48,320 bases of DNA. Origin: Flavobacteriales bacterium (GTDB lineage: Bacteria > Bacteroidota > Bacteroidia > Flavobacteriales_E > Vicingaceae). The position numbers and the translations under genes were made by a program. The notes beneath the pieces were generated by a model. It was given only the letters and a program-made list of their open reading frames with translations, was not told the origin of the DNA and made no database searches. Shown here one piece after another: positions 17,823 through 26,123 of this stretch. The stretch covers positions 1 to 48,320 of the forward strand of contig JAPHUD010000013.1 of NCBI GenBank assembly GCA_026196775.1, written 5' to 3'. Numbering within the stretch: position 1 is the stretch's first letter; every line of letters begins with the position of its first letter.

Positions 17823-18107
17823 ATGGGAGATATAAACACTCTGGTTAATAATCTAAGGAAAAAAGCCGAAAGATTGGTTGAAAAGCATCAACAAATCCAA
17901 AGTGAAAACGAACAACTTTCTGCTAAAGTTTTAGCCTTAAAAGAAGAATTAGTTCAAAAAAGTCAACAAATAGAAGCTCTTGAAAATAATTTTAAATTAT
18001 TGAAATTAGCCAAAAGTGTTGACAAAGAAAGTACCAAAGATGTAAAGTTGAAAATAAACGAAATGGTACGGGAAATAGATAAATGTATTGCTAAAATTAG
18101 CCAATAA
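17823..18107 (+). CDS. Small coiled-coil protein upstream of ZapA (ZapB-like)
   Basis: A 94-residue protein that is almost entirely heptad coiled coil: LVEKHQQIQSENEQLSAKVL, LKEELVQKSQQIEALENN. It then has a short C-terminal helix (INEMVREIDKCIAKIS). No signal peptide or membrane segment. Size, composition and position 13 bases before zapA resemble the ZapB-type division coiled coils that partner ZapA, and the two are very likely co-transcribed. Homology to enterobacterial ZapB cannot be asserted from a coiled coil alone. A role at the division ring is therefore inference from context. Confidence 0.8.
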   Translation: MGDINTLVNNLRKKAERLVEKHQQIQSENEQLSAKVLALKEELVQKSQQIEALENNFKLLKLAKSVDKESTKDVKLKINEMVREIDKCIAKISQ

Positions 18108-18120
18108 TTAAACATAACTC

Positions 18121-18405
18121 ATGGAAGAGTTGTCCATAAAAATAAAAATTGCTAACAGGGTTTATCCGCTGACAATAGAACCGAAAGAAGAAGAGGGAAT
18201 AAGAAAAGCAGCAGATAAAATAAACGAGTCGATTAGTGAATACAAAAAAATGTATGCTACTAAAGATTTACAAGATTTGTTAGCAATGGCTTTGCTAGAA
18301 ATAGCAACAGACAACTTAGAAATAAAAAACAAAGGTATGCTAATTAATACCTCCGTTGAAGATGATTTAATTAAGATTGATGAACTCATCAGTCAGCAGC
18401 TATAA
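18121..18405 (+). CDS. zapA: Cell division protein ZapA
   Basis: A 94-residue protein starting IKIKIANRVYPLTIEPKEEE, followed by GIRKAADKINESISEYKKMY and LLAMALLEIATDNLEIK. These are the N-terminal beta-hairpin and helices of the ZapA family, which binds and bundles FtsZ filaments at the division site in the cytoplasm. Length is close to the family norm of about 100. The gene follows the ZapB-like coiled coil after 13 bases and precedes the 6S RNA gene, a neighbourhood also known from gammaproteobacteria (zapA-ssrS). Confidence 0.9.
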   Translation: MEELSIKIKIANRVYPLTIEPKEEEGIRKAADKINESISEYKKMYATKDLQDLLAMALLEIATDNLEIKNKGMLINTSVEDDLIKIDELISQQL

Positions 18406-18458
18406 CGTTCTTTAAATATAGAGCAACATATTTATCGAGAATTTGAAATTTAAAAATT

Positions 18459-18654
18459 CCCGTGCAAATTTTTTTCGTTTGATAAACTAACGTTTTACTT
18501 AATTAAGACTAGCTCAAAAGCAGATAAAAACAGGCCCCTTGTAACTCCTTTATGGATATTCGCCTTGCGGACATGGGAAGTTTGATAACTACTTGGCGGT
18601 TTTATTTATATTTTTATTGGGGTTTATCCAAGCCAAATTTGTGCGGGTTTTTTT
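18459..18654 (+). ncRNA. ssrS: 6S RNA (flavobacterial 6S-Flavo type)
   Basis: This non-coding stretch folds into a long rod. CCCGTGCAAATTT (18459-18471) pairs with AAATTTGTGCGGG (18635-18647) over 13 pairs including two G-U. After a small internal loop, GATAAAC (18481-18487) pairs with GTTTATC (18622-18628). The 3' end is a run of seven T (18648-18654), as in an intrinsic terminator. A long closing stem with a large central unpaired region is the shape of 6S RNA, which binds RNA polymerase holoenzyme as a promoter mimic. In Bacteroidota the 6S-Flavo RNA is found between zapA and rny, exactly as here. The exact 5' end is inferred from the stem. This accounts for the 328-base gap between zapA and rny. 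Confidence 0.85.
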
Positions 18655-18733
18655 ATTCCCTAAAAATTAGTAAACCAATTTATCTTCAATATCACCCAGC
18701 GGTACATAATTAACATTATTAACTAAATAAATT

Positions 18734-20275
18734 ATGGACGTAATTAGTATTATTATTGGTATTGTAGTCGGTGCAGGAGTTGGCATCGGACTTACCATAG
18801 CCTTTCTTAAAAAAGGTATCGAATCAAAAAGCAAACAAATAATTGACGAAGCCAAAGCAGAAGCTGAAGTCCAACGAAAAGAAAAATTGCTTCAAGCAAA
18901 AGAAAAATTCTTACAACTTAAAGAAGAACACGAAAAAATCATTAACGAAAGAACTCGTAAGGTTACTAATCTTGAAAACAGTGCTAAGCAAAAAAGTGAT
19001 GCTGCTTCTAAGCAATTAGAAGAGGTTAAGAGAAAAGAAGCTGAAATCACTAAGATTAAAGCTAACTTATCGCAACAACTAGAAATTGTTACCACTAAAG
19101 AAGAAGAGTTAGAAAAGAACCATCGTAAGCAAGTAGAAAGTCTTGAAAAAATTGCCGGCATTACTGCTGAAGATGCTAAATCTCAATTAGTAGAAGCCCT
19201 TAAAGAAGAGGCAAAAACAAATGCTTTAGCTCATATTAAAGATATTGTTGAAGAAGCTAAAATTAATGCTAACAAAGAAGCTCGTAAAATTGTGGTGCAA
19301 ACCATACAACGAGTAGCCACAGAACAAGCTATTGAAAATTCTGTTTCTGTATTTAATATTGAAGGTGATGAAGTAAAAGGTAGAATTATTGGTAGAGAAG
19401 GAAGAAACATTAGGGCTTTAGAAGCTGCAACTGGTGTTGAAATTATTGTTGATGATACGCCAGAAGCTATCATTCTTTCTTGTTTCGACCCAGTAAGAAG
19501 AGAAATTGCCAGACTTTCATTACACCAATTGGTAACAGACGGACGTATTCACCCAGCTAGAATTGAAGAGGTGGTAAAGAAAACCCAAAAACAAATTGAA
19601 GACGAGATTATAGAAATTGGTAAAAGAACGACTATAGATTTAGGTATTCATGGCTTACATCCTGAATTAATCAGAATGGTGGGAAGAATGAAATACCGTT
19701 CTTCTTATGGACAAAATTTATTACAACACTCGCGAGAAGTGGCCAACCTTTGTGCTACTATGGCATCTGAATTAGGACTGAATCCGAAATTAGCTAAACG
19801 TGCAGGATTACTACACGATATAGGTAAAGTGCCAGATGAGGATCCAGAATTGCCACATGCTATCTTGGGTATGAAAATAGCTGAGAAGTACAATGAGAAA
19901 CCAGACATTTGTAATGCTATTGGTGCTCACCATGATGAGATTGAAATGACCACCTTAATTTCTCCAATTGTTCAGGTTTGTGATGCTATTTCAGGAGCAA
20001 GACCAGGAGCAAGAAGAGAAGTAATGGAATCTTATATTAAACGTATTAAAGAGTTAGAAAACATTGGTATGACTTATCCTGGTGTTGAACAAGCTTATGC
20101 GATACAAGCTGGTAGAGAGTTAAGGGTAATTGTAGAAAGCGGAAAAGTAACCGATACACAAGCTGATACCATTTCTTTTGAGTTAGCTCAAAAAATTCAA
20201 ACAGAAATGACTTATCCCGGACAAGTAAAAGTTACTGTGATTCGTGAAAAACGAGCCGTAAACTACGCTAAATAA
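18734..20275 (+). CDS. rny: Ribonuclease Y
   Basis: A 513-residue membrane-anchored endoribonuclease that starts mRNA decay. An N-terminal membrane helix ([20 protein letters not shown]) is followed by a long charged coiled coil to about residue 200. A KH domain comes next ([20 protein letters not shown], where GREG is the KH loop), then an HD metal-dependent catalytic domain with [18 protein letters not shown] and IGAHHDEIE. Length and all domains are typical, and the HD motif is intact. It follows the 6S RNA gene and ends at a strong bidirectional terminator. Confidence 0.97.
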   Translation: MDVISIIIGIVVGAGVGIGLTIAFLKKGIESKSKQIIDEAKAEAEVQRKEKLLQAKEKFLQLKEEHEKIINERTRKVTNLENSAKQKSDAASKQLEEVKRKEAEITKIKANLSQQLEIVTTKEEELEKNHRKQVESLEKIAGITAEDAKSQLVEALKEEAKTNALAHIKDIVEEAKINANKEARKIVVQTIQRVATEQAIENSVSVFNIEGDEVKGRIIGREGRNIRALEAATGVEIIVDDTPEAIILSCFDPVRREIARLSLHQLVTDGRIHPARIEEVVKKTQKQIEDEIIEIGKRTTIDLGIHGLHPELIRMVGRMKYRSSYGQNLLQHSREVANLCATMASELGLNPKLAKRAGLLHDIGKVPDEDPELPHAILGMKIAEKYNEKPDICNAIGAHHDEIEMTTLISPIVQVCDAISGARPGARREVMESYIKRIKELENIGMTYPGVEQAYAIQAGRELRVIVESGKVTDTQADTISFELAQKIQTEMTYPGQVKVTVIREKRAVNYAK

Positions 20276-20294
20276 ATTTCACATTTTTTATATA

Positions 20295-20326
20295 AAGAAA
20301 GGCTAACCAATTGGTTAGCCTTTCTT
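20295..20326. terminator. Perfect bidirectional intrinsic terminator after rny
   Basis: AAGAAAGGCTAACCAA is followed at once by its exact reverse complement TTGGTTAGCCTTTCTT, giving 16 perfectly paired bases. T-rich sequence follows on the plus strand, and A-rich sequence on its left edge serves the minus strand. It sits between the converging rny and nuclease genes and can terminate both. Confidence 0.88.
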
Positions 20327-20351
20327 GTTATATATATTTATACCTAATAAT

Positions 20352-22202
20352 CTATTTACCGATTGCTTTTAAAACTCTATCTTCTTGAATCAAAACATCT
20401 CTCATTAATAAGTTATGAGGAAAGACTTTCATTTTTGACTCTTTAAATCCATGTAGAACTTTAATCAACGTAGATGCAGTAATTAATGAAAGATTTAATT
20501 CATATTCTAGTCCACAATCTTTAATAAATTCATCAGAAAAATCAGGGGCAATTAACAAAGATTTAATAACTCTATAACCTTTACTATTTCCTAAGTTAGA
20601 ATAAGCTTTTAATTGTCTTGAAACCGAACTAAACTTATTGTATCCACTTTCCTTTACTGTTTTACATTCAACAAGAATTAAATCATTGTTCCCTATGTTT
20701 AATAAAATGTCAATTTTGTCTTTACTTGTATTAATTGACTTTCTTAATTGCTCATCAACATTAAACCCTAAGCCAATAAAAATATTTTTGGTTAACTCTT
20801 CAAATTTAACTCCTAAATCAGCTTCTTTTATGATAATTCCATTCTCTTTTAGCTTCAAAAGGTTTCTAAATCCAATATTTTCATAATTTTCAAGATATAA
20901 ATTTTCCGAATCTTTATAGGCATCTAAAATATTAAGAATAATATCACCCCTAGTTTTTATTTCTTTTGCTTTACAAAAATCTTCAAGTTGTTTTTCTGTT
21001 ACTAATTCAAGTATATCTCTTGGCTTTATATTATAATCTAAAAGATAATTGCTTTTTAATACATTTTCTTCTTGCAGTTCAAACTCATTCCTTAAAATAT
21101 TATTGAGTTTGGGTAAAAACTCCCCTATTTCAACTAAAAGTTTTTCATATCCATCAACAGAAATTCCTACTTTATCATCTTTTTCAATATCCTCAAAGTA
21201 AGTAATTAAATTTTGCACCTTTTCTTCTATAAGCGTTCCTTTAAGTGCAGGCGTTATTTTTAATCCTTTATCACATAGAGTATTTATAGTTTTCTTTTTC
21301 TCAGTTAAATTCGTTCCCGGTTTGTATATATCTTCCATTAAAACGCCAGAAAATAAAATTCCACCAGAAATTATTTGATGTATTTTTTCATCTAAATCTA
21401 ATTTCCAATCTAAATTATGATTTCTACATATAAGATTGATTTGAGGTTCTCTTAATAACCTTAAAACTCTTCTGAAAAATTTATCAGCAACTTCTTTTCC
21501 TCTAAGTTTTCTAAGCAACCTAACCATTTCATCAGCAACATAAATTGTACTTGTCTTTTTAGAATAAAATATTACTCCAATAGTTTTTAGTTCATTGATA
21601 ACTGTATCAATATCTAATTTTTTTAGAGGAACAATTGTATAGTTAATTAACTTAAGTTCTTCTTGGGATAATGTTAATTGCTGAGATAACGTTAACAAGA
21701 TACCTTGTTCATCAGTAGTTATTTTTCTTTCTTGATTATTGTCATCATCATTTGTATATGCTTTATTTAAACAAGCTCTATATATTTTATAATCACGTAT
21801 TCTTTGGTCACTTAGTTCTGATTTTTCATCTTCTAATGAAGATTTGAATAACTTAATTTTCTTATTAAGATTTGACAACTCCTTTTCATAAAGTCTAGCC
21901 AACCAATCTTGTTTCATTATAGAGTTTCCATCTCTTGAGATGATATCAATTAAAATATCAAGTTGAGAAGTGGTTTTAACAAATTCTTCTTTAACACATT
22001 CTGAAAACTCATCTTTAAGCAAATTAAAAACTTTTGCAACATTTATATTGTCAATATTTTTTAAGTCTCTACTTGTGTCATTTAAGATATTATCAACTGC
22101 CTTTATATTTTTTGGGTTTTCAGATAATATATTATCAATTATTTTGAGGAATGAATTTTTTTCAAAAGAATTTAAATTGTCTAATATCTTTTCTAATTTC
22201 AT
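20352..22202 (-). CDS. PD-(D/E)XK nuclease-like protein of unknown family (possible defence or mobile-element gene)
   Basis: A 616-residue soluble protein. The first ~460 residues are lysine/asparagine/isoleucine-rich helices that I do not recognise. A segment near 394-430 (LEDFCKAKEIKTRGDIILNI) resembles a SAP-type nucleic-acid-binding helix pair. Residues 464-540 look like a PD-(D/E)XK nuclease core: Glu468/469 in KFEELTKNIF, Asp498 in DKIDILL, Glu512 and Lys514 in LVECKTV, and Gln530 in SRQLKAY. That spacing is as in Mrr-like and other restriction-endonuclease-fold proteins. There is no neighbouring methylase, helicase or antitoxin, so its role is open. Composition differs from the flanking core genes. 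ATG 22202 is the natural start. The nuclease assignment rests on motifs seen by eye. Confidence 0.72.
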   Translation of the reverse strand: MKLEKILDNLNSFEKNSFLKIIDNILSENPKNIKAVDNILNDTSRDLKNIDNINVAKVFNLLKDEFSECVKEEFVKTTSQLDILIDIISRDGNSIMKQDWLARLYEKELSNLNKKIKLFKSSLEDEKSELSDQRIRDYKIYRACLNKAYTNDDDNNQERKITTDEQGILLTLSQQLTLSQEELKLINYTIVPLKKLDIDTVINELKTIGVIFYSKKTSTIYVADEMVRLLRKLRGKEVADKFFRRVLRLLREPQINLICRNHNLDWKLDLDEKIHQIISGGILFSGVLMEDIYKPGTNLTEKKKTINTLCDKGLKITPALKGTLIEEKVQNLITYFEDIEKDDKVGISVDGYEKLLVEIGEFLPKLNNILRNEFELQEENVLKSNYLLDYNIKPRDILELVTEKQLEDFCKAKEIKTRGDIILNILDAYKDSENLYLENYENIGFRNLLKLKENGIIIKEADLGVKFEELTKNIFIGLGFNVDEQLRKSINTSKDKIDILLNIGNNDLILVECKTVKESGYNKFSSVSRQLKAYSNLGNSKGYRVIKSLLIAPDFSDEFIKDCGLEYELNLSLITASTLIKVLHGFKESKMKVFPHNLLMRDVLIQEDRVLKAIGK

Positions 22203-22377
22203 AATTGATATTTATAAGTTGAGTAATTTAATTTACATCAACAAATATAGAACTATTCTTTATTTTTAAAAAGATACAAGGAGTTTATTCAGAACTTATT
22301 GAGGATTTAGCACCCGAGAAAGAAAACTCAAATCATTATCCTTCCAACATAAAAAACACAACCCGTATAAAACAAAA

Positions 22378-22400
22378 AAAGCTGCTCGAAAAGCAGCTTT
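22378..22400 (-). terminator. Intrinsic terminator of tRNA-His
   Basis: On the minus strand AAAGCTGCT, loop TTCG, AGCAGCTTT and further T residues follow the tRNA directly. A nine-base stem with a tetraloop and T-run is a standard terminator for a single-tRNA transcript. Confidence 0.8.
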
Positions 22401-22406
22401 AAAATG

Positions 22407-22480
22407 GGTGGATGATGGGGTTCGAACCCACGACCCTCGGTACCACAAACCGATGCTCTAACCAACTGAGCTACAACCAC
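22407..22480 (-). tRNA. tRNA-His (anticodon GTG)
   Basis: Minus-strand cloverleaf: acceptor GTGGTTG, D arm GCTC...GAGC and anticodon stem TCGGT/ACCGA. The loop TTGTGGT puts GTG at positions 34-36, and the T arm is GTGGG-TTCGAAC-CCCAT. The base before position 1 (22481) is G opposite C73, the extra G-1:C73 pair that identifies histidine tRNAs. CCA is not encoded. Acceptor positions 5 and 68 are both T, a mismatch. Confidence 0.95.
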
Positions 22481-22579
22481 CATTTTGAGAGGGCAAATAT
22501 ACTTTTTTTTTTATACAAAATAATTCTACTACTATTTTTTATTTTCCATATTAAAAAATAGGAAACACCTGCTTTTTCT

Positions 22580-22587
22580 TAACTTTG
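22580..22587 (+). promoter_or_regulatory. Putative -7 box (TAACTTTG) of copA, implying a very short leader
   Basis: TAACTTTG matches TAnnTTTG exactly and ends only six bases before the ATG at 22594. If it is the real promoter, transcription starts at or within a few bases of the start codon and the mRNA is essentially leaderless. No clear -33 TTG is present, which could suit an activator-dependent metal-induced promoter. Confidence 0.5.
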
Positions 22588-22593
22588 TAATTG

Positions 22594-24711
22594 ATGAGCG
22601 ATAAAAAAAATATTACCCTAAATGTAGAAGGAATGACCTGTGCCAATTGTGCATTAGGCATTAAAAAACAGTTAGTTAAAAAAGGATTAGAAAACGTAAA
22701 TGTAAGTTTCTCCACAGGCGAAGTAACTTACGATGGCAATACCAAACTCAATACTCAAGAAATTATTGACAGCATTAACCAATTAGGTTATAAAGTAATT
22801 GACGCACCTAAAGAAGTAAAAGGATTATCATCCATTGAGAAAAAATTCTACATTTCGTTAATTTTTACCATTCCTCTGTTTTTACACATGTTTATGTCGC
22901 ACGACAATATTTTAAATGATGGTTGGGTGCAATTAGCATTGTGTATTCCTGTTTTCGGAATAGGACTATTTCATTTTGGGAAAAGTGCTTGGGGTTCACT
23001 AAAAACTGGCGTTCCTAATATGGACGTGTTGATTACCATAGGTTCAACAGCAGCTTTTGTTTATAGTATTGTTGGAATTTACCTCTACTACGGCACACAC
23101 GAAGCACACAATTATTTATTTTTTGAAACCGCTGCAACCATCATCACCTTAGTATTATTGGGAAATGTGTTAGAACATCGTTCAGTAAATCAGACTACCA
23201 CTGCCATTAAAGAATTGAGTCAGATACAACAAAGTGAAGCCAAAAAAATAATGCCCGATGGATCTACAACTGTTGTTAGTTATGATGAAATTAATGTAGG
23301 AGACATTATTCAGGTAAATAGCGGAGATAAAATAGCTGTTGATGGAGAAATTATTAAAGGTTCTGCTACTATTGATGAATCAATGATTTCCGGAGAAAGT
23401 ACTCCTGTTGAGAAAGAAATCGGCTCAAAAGTGATTGGAGGAACAGTAATGATGGATGGAAGCATGCAGTTTAAAGCTGAAAAAGTAGGTAACGAAACGG
23501 TTCTTTCAAAAATTATTGAAATGGTAAAAAATGCCCAACAAAATCAACCAAACATTCAGCGATTGGGAGATAAAATAAGTGCCATATTTGTTCCTGTAGT
23601 ATTAGTTATTGCATTACTAACTTTTCTAATTGCTCATTTTGGTTTTGATATAAATACGCAACAAGCGTTAATGCAAAGTATAGCGGTATTAGTAATTTCT
23701 TGTCCTTGTGCCATGGGTTTAGCAACACCAACAGCAGTAATGGTAGGCATAGGAAGAGCAGCAAAAAAAGGAATTTTAATTAAAGGCGGAAGTACTCTTG
23801 AATTATTTGCCAATGCTAAAAATATGGTGTTTGACAAAACAGGAACGCTTACCACAGGAAAATTTTCCATAAAAAAAACCAAACTGTACGCTTCTGTTGA
23901 AGAACAAGAACTTAAAAATATACTTTTTAGCATCGAACAACATTCTTCACACCCCATTGCTCAATCTATTGTAGCTTATTTAAAACCAGATGCTACACTT
24001 ATTGATTTTTCTACTATAAATGAAATAAAAGGTATAGGTTTAGAAGCTTTTGATAAAGAAAACAATCATTATCAAGTAGGTTCTTTTAGAATTGATGAGA
24101 CACAAACTAAAGACAAACAACACGCTATTTTCATTTTTAAAAACAAGGAACTTATTGCCGGAGTTGATATTGAAGATGAATTGAAACAACATGTTCCTGA
24201 AACCATTTCTTTACTGAACAAACAAGGATTAAATACAATTTTATTAAGTGGGGATGTTCAGCAAAAATGCGAAGAATTAGCTACCAAAGTAAATATTAAA
24301 ACCGTTTATAGCGAACAACTTCCTGAGCAGAAATTAGCAAAAATTGATGAATTAGAAAAACAATCGCCAACGGTAATGGTAGGAGATGGTATAAACGATG
24401 CTCCTGCACTTACAAAAGCTTCTGTAGGTATTTCTATGAGTAAAGCCACGCAAGTAGCGGTGCATTCTGCACAAATTGTTTTACTTAATGATAAAGACTT
24501 ATCTCAAGTATATGAAGCGTATTTGATAAGTAAACACACCTTAATAACCATTAAACAAAATTTATTCTGGGCATTTTTCTATAATATATTAGCAATACCT
24601 GTTGCCGCTTTTGGTTTTTTAAATCCTATGGTAGCAGCTTTGACAATGGCTTTTTCAGATGTAATTGTTGTGGGAAATTCTATACGTTTAAAGACTAAGA
24701 AATTGAAATAA
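22594..24711 (+). CDS. copA: Copper-exporting P1B-type ATPase (CopA-like)
   Basis: A 705-residue inner-membrane pump that uses ATP to export Cu(I) (or Ag(I)). ATG 22594 is used; the TTG one codon earlier is not needed. One N-terminal heavy-metal-associated domain holds the GMTCANC copper site (Cys16, Cys19). Eight membrane helices include the ion-path motif CPC (Cys370-Pro-Cys372) in ISCPCAMGLATPT. The phosphorylated aspartate is Asp414 in DKTGTLT, and the hinge is GDGINDAPA (597-605). The TGES-type actuator loop is SGESTPVEKE. All catalytic motifs are intact, and length suits a single-HMA CopA. No metallochaperone or copper regulator gene is adjacent. Its stop lies two bases from the convergent TolC gene's stop. 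Confidence 0.93.
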   Translation: MSDKKNITLNVEGMTCANCALGIKKQLVKKGLENVNVSFSTGEVTYDGNTKLNTQEIIDSINQLGYKVIDAPKEVKGLSSIEKKFYISLIFTIPLFLHMFMSHDNILNDGWVQLALCIPVFGIGLFHFGKSAWGSLKTGVPNMDVLITIGSTAAFVYSIVGIYLYYGTHEAHNYLFFETAATIITLVLLGNVLEHRSVNQTTTAIKELSQIQQSEAKKIMPDGSTTVVSYDEINVGDIIQVNSGDKIAVDGEIIKGSATIDESMISGESTPVEKEIGSKVIGGTVMMDGSMQFKAEKVGNETVLSKIIEMVKNAQQNQPNIQRLGDKISAIFVPVVLVIALLTFLIAHFGFDINTQQALMQSIAVLVISCPCAMGLATPTAVMVGIGRAAKKGILIKGGSTLELFANAKNMVFDKTGTLTTGKFSIKKTKLYASVEEQELKNILFSIEQHSSHPIAQSIVAYLKPDATLIDFSTINEIKGIGLEAFDKENNHYQVGSFRIDETQTKDKQHAIFIFKNKELIAGVDIEDELKQHVPETISLLNKQGLNTILLSGDVQQKCEELATKVNIKTVYSEQLPEQKLAKIDELEKQSPTVMVGDGINDAPALTKASVGISMSKATQVAVHSAQIVLLNDKDLSQVYEAYLISKHTLITIKQNLFWAFFYNILAIPVAAFGFLNPMVAALTMAFSDVIVVGNSIRLKTKKLK

Positions 24712-24713
24712 GA

Positions 24714-26123
24714 TTAATCAGCACTTAATATTCCTAGTGCAAAATCTGTGGTAAGTCGTGCTTTCTGGTTTTTAGCAATTAACTCAATATATTTCAACTG
24801 AGTGTTTATATACCCCAACTCTCTGGCATTTACCATAAACAAAGAACTTTCTCCAGCGTCAAATTTTTGTTTTTCGCCATTTAATAATTGCAAGTAATCT
24901 TTAACTGTTTTGGCATATAAATTAGCTTGATTAAAAGAAGTTCCCAATTCATTCATAGCTGCTATAGCCTTGTAATTGATAGCTGCTTTTTTATTGTCAA
25001 AATCGAGTTTGGTTTCATTAATTTTTAATTGAGCAATTTTTAAATCTCCTCGTTCTTTTCTTAAGAACAAAGGCATACTAAACTCCAACCCCCAGTTGTA
25101 ATTATTGGTATTATAATCTACAAAAGCATCATTACCCACAGGAGCAGTAATGGCATTATACCTTAAGTTGAGCTTAGGTTTAATCATTTCTTGTTTTAGT
25201 CTTCTATCCAATTGTAGTTGTTGTAATTTAAACCCGTATTGAGCCAATTCGGGATGGGTTAATGAAATGCTGTCTAATTGAGCCAATAAATTTCCTGAAA
25301 CCGCTAATGGTTCAACCATTTCTATCGTAAGTGGAATCGTGTTTTCGTCAATTTCTAACGGAATAATTCCTTCGTCCCACAAATAAACGGAAAGTAAGGC
25401 GGTTGTGTTTTTATAGTTTAATTCCGCTTGTTGATAGTTAAGCATACGGTTTTGAACTTGTATGCTTGCCTCCACAGTATCGATTAATGGCACATCGCCA
25501 AATTTTGCATTTTGCTTTACTGCCTCAAACCTTTCCTCAGCTAAGCTAAAAGCTTCTTCATAAATCTTCAACGAATGGAAAGCATTAAACCATTCCCAGT
25601 AAGTATTTCCAGCATTATACAACAACTCATTATAAATAATTTGACGTTCTGCCTGAGTGCTTTTTACAAAAATTTTAGCTTTATTTAATTCCGCTCTTCG
25701 TTCATCAATAAATAATCCCTGACCAATATTTAAAGACGCACCGGCATACCACAAACCTGCATTTGGCACATTATTTTGAGGATTTAAAAACACGCCTTCA
25801 TTACGTTCATACCCACCTCCAAACTCAAGTCCGTACCAAGTGGGAATTTTTAACCCACTATTGTTAAGGTTGTAGTATTGTTTATCATCAAAATATTTTT
25901 GTGAAATTTCTGAAAATACCTGAGGATCAAACATTCCTCTTGACTTTTGCAAATAAGCTTCGCCTAATTCCAATTGTAGTTCAGCTTGTTTTGCAATGGG
26001 ATGATTTTTCTTCACTAAACGCATAAATTCGTTAAACGCCAAGGGTTTTGGTTCAATAGATTGAGCCAACAACTCAGCACTAAAAACAACTAAAAATAAT
26101 ATGACGAATGTTTTTCTTAACAT
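24714..26123 (-). CDS. TolC-family outer-membrane efflux protein
   Basis: A 469-residue protein with signal peptide MLRKTFVILFLVVFSAELLA. The long alternating alpha-helical and beta-barrel halves are typical of TolC/OEP proteins: KNHPIAKQAELQLELGEAYL in the first half and a second half beginning near THPELAQYGFKLQQLQLDRR. It would form the outer-membrane channel of a tripartite exporter. ATG 26123 overlaps the upstream HlyD stop as TAATG, showing translational coupling. It is the last gene of the TetR-ABC-HlyD-TolC operon, so its partners are the two genes upstream. Substrate unknown. Confidence 0.9.
   Translation of the reverse strand: MLRKTFVILFLVVFSAELLAQSIEPKPLAFNEFMRLVKKNHPIAKQAELQLELGEAYLQKSRGMFDPQVFSEISQKYFDDKQYYNLNNSGLKIPTWYGLEFGGGYERNEGVFLNPQNNVPNAGLWYAGASLNIGQGLFIDERRAELNKAKIFVKSTQAERQIIYNELLYNAGNTYWEWFNAFHSLKIYEEAFSLAEERFEAVKQNAKFGDVPLIDTVEASIQVQNRMLNYQQAELNYKNTTALLSVYLWDEGIIPLEIDENTIPLTIEMVEPLAVSGNLLAQLDSISLTHPELAQYGFKLQQLQLDRRLKQEMIKPKLNLRYNAITAPVGNDAFVDYNTNNYNWGLEFSMPLFLRKERGDLKIAQLKINETKLDFDNKKAAINYKAIAAMNELGTSFNQANLYAKTVKDYLQLLNGEKQKFDAGESSLFMVNARELGYINTQLKYIELIAKNQKARLTTDFALGILSAD

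Noticed and set aside
18892-19473. Minus-strand frames opposite rny
   Set aside because: Serine/isoleucine/leucine-rich translations typical of antisense frames through coiled-coil genes; rny is a complete, motif-rich gene on the plus strand.
20352-22202. Nuclease gene as part of an integrated element at tRNA-His
   Set aside because: No integrase, no repeat of the tRNA 3' end near 20330, and no other cargo genes. Insertion by homologous exchange or gene drift is equally possible.
22594-24711. Possible copper-responsive operator upstream of copA
   Set aside because: No convincing palindrome of CueR or CopY/CsoR type was seen in 22482-22593.
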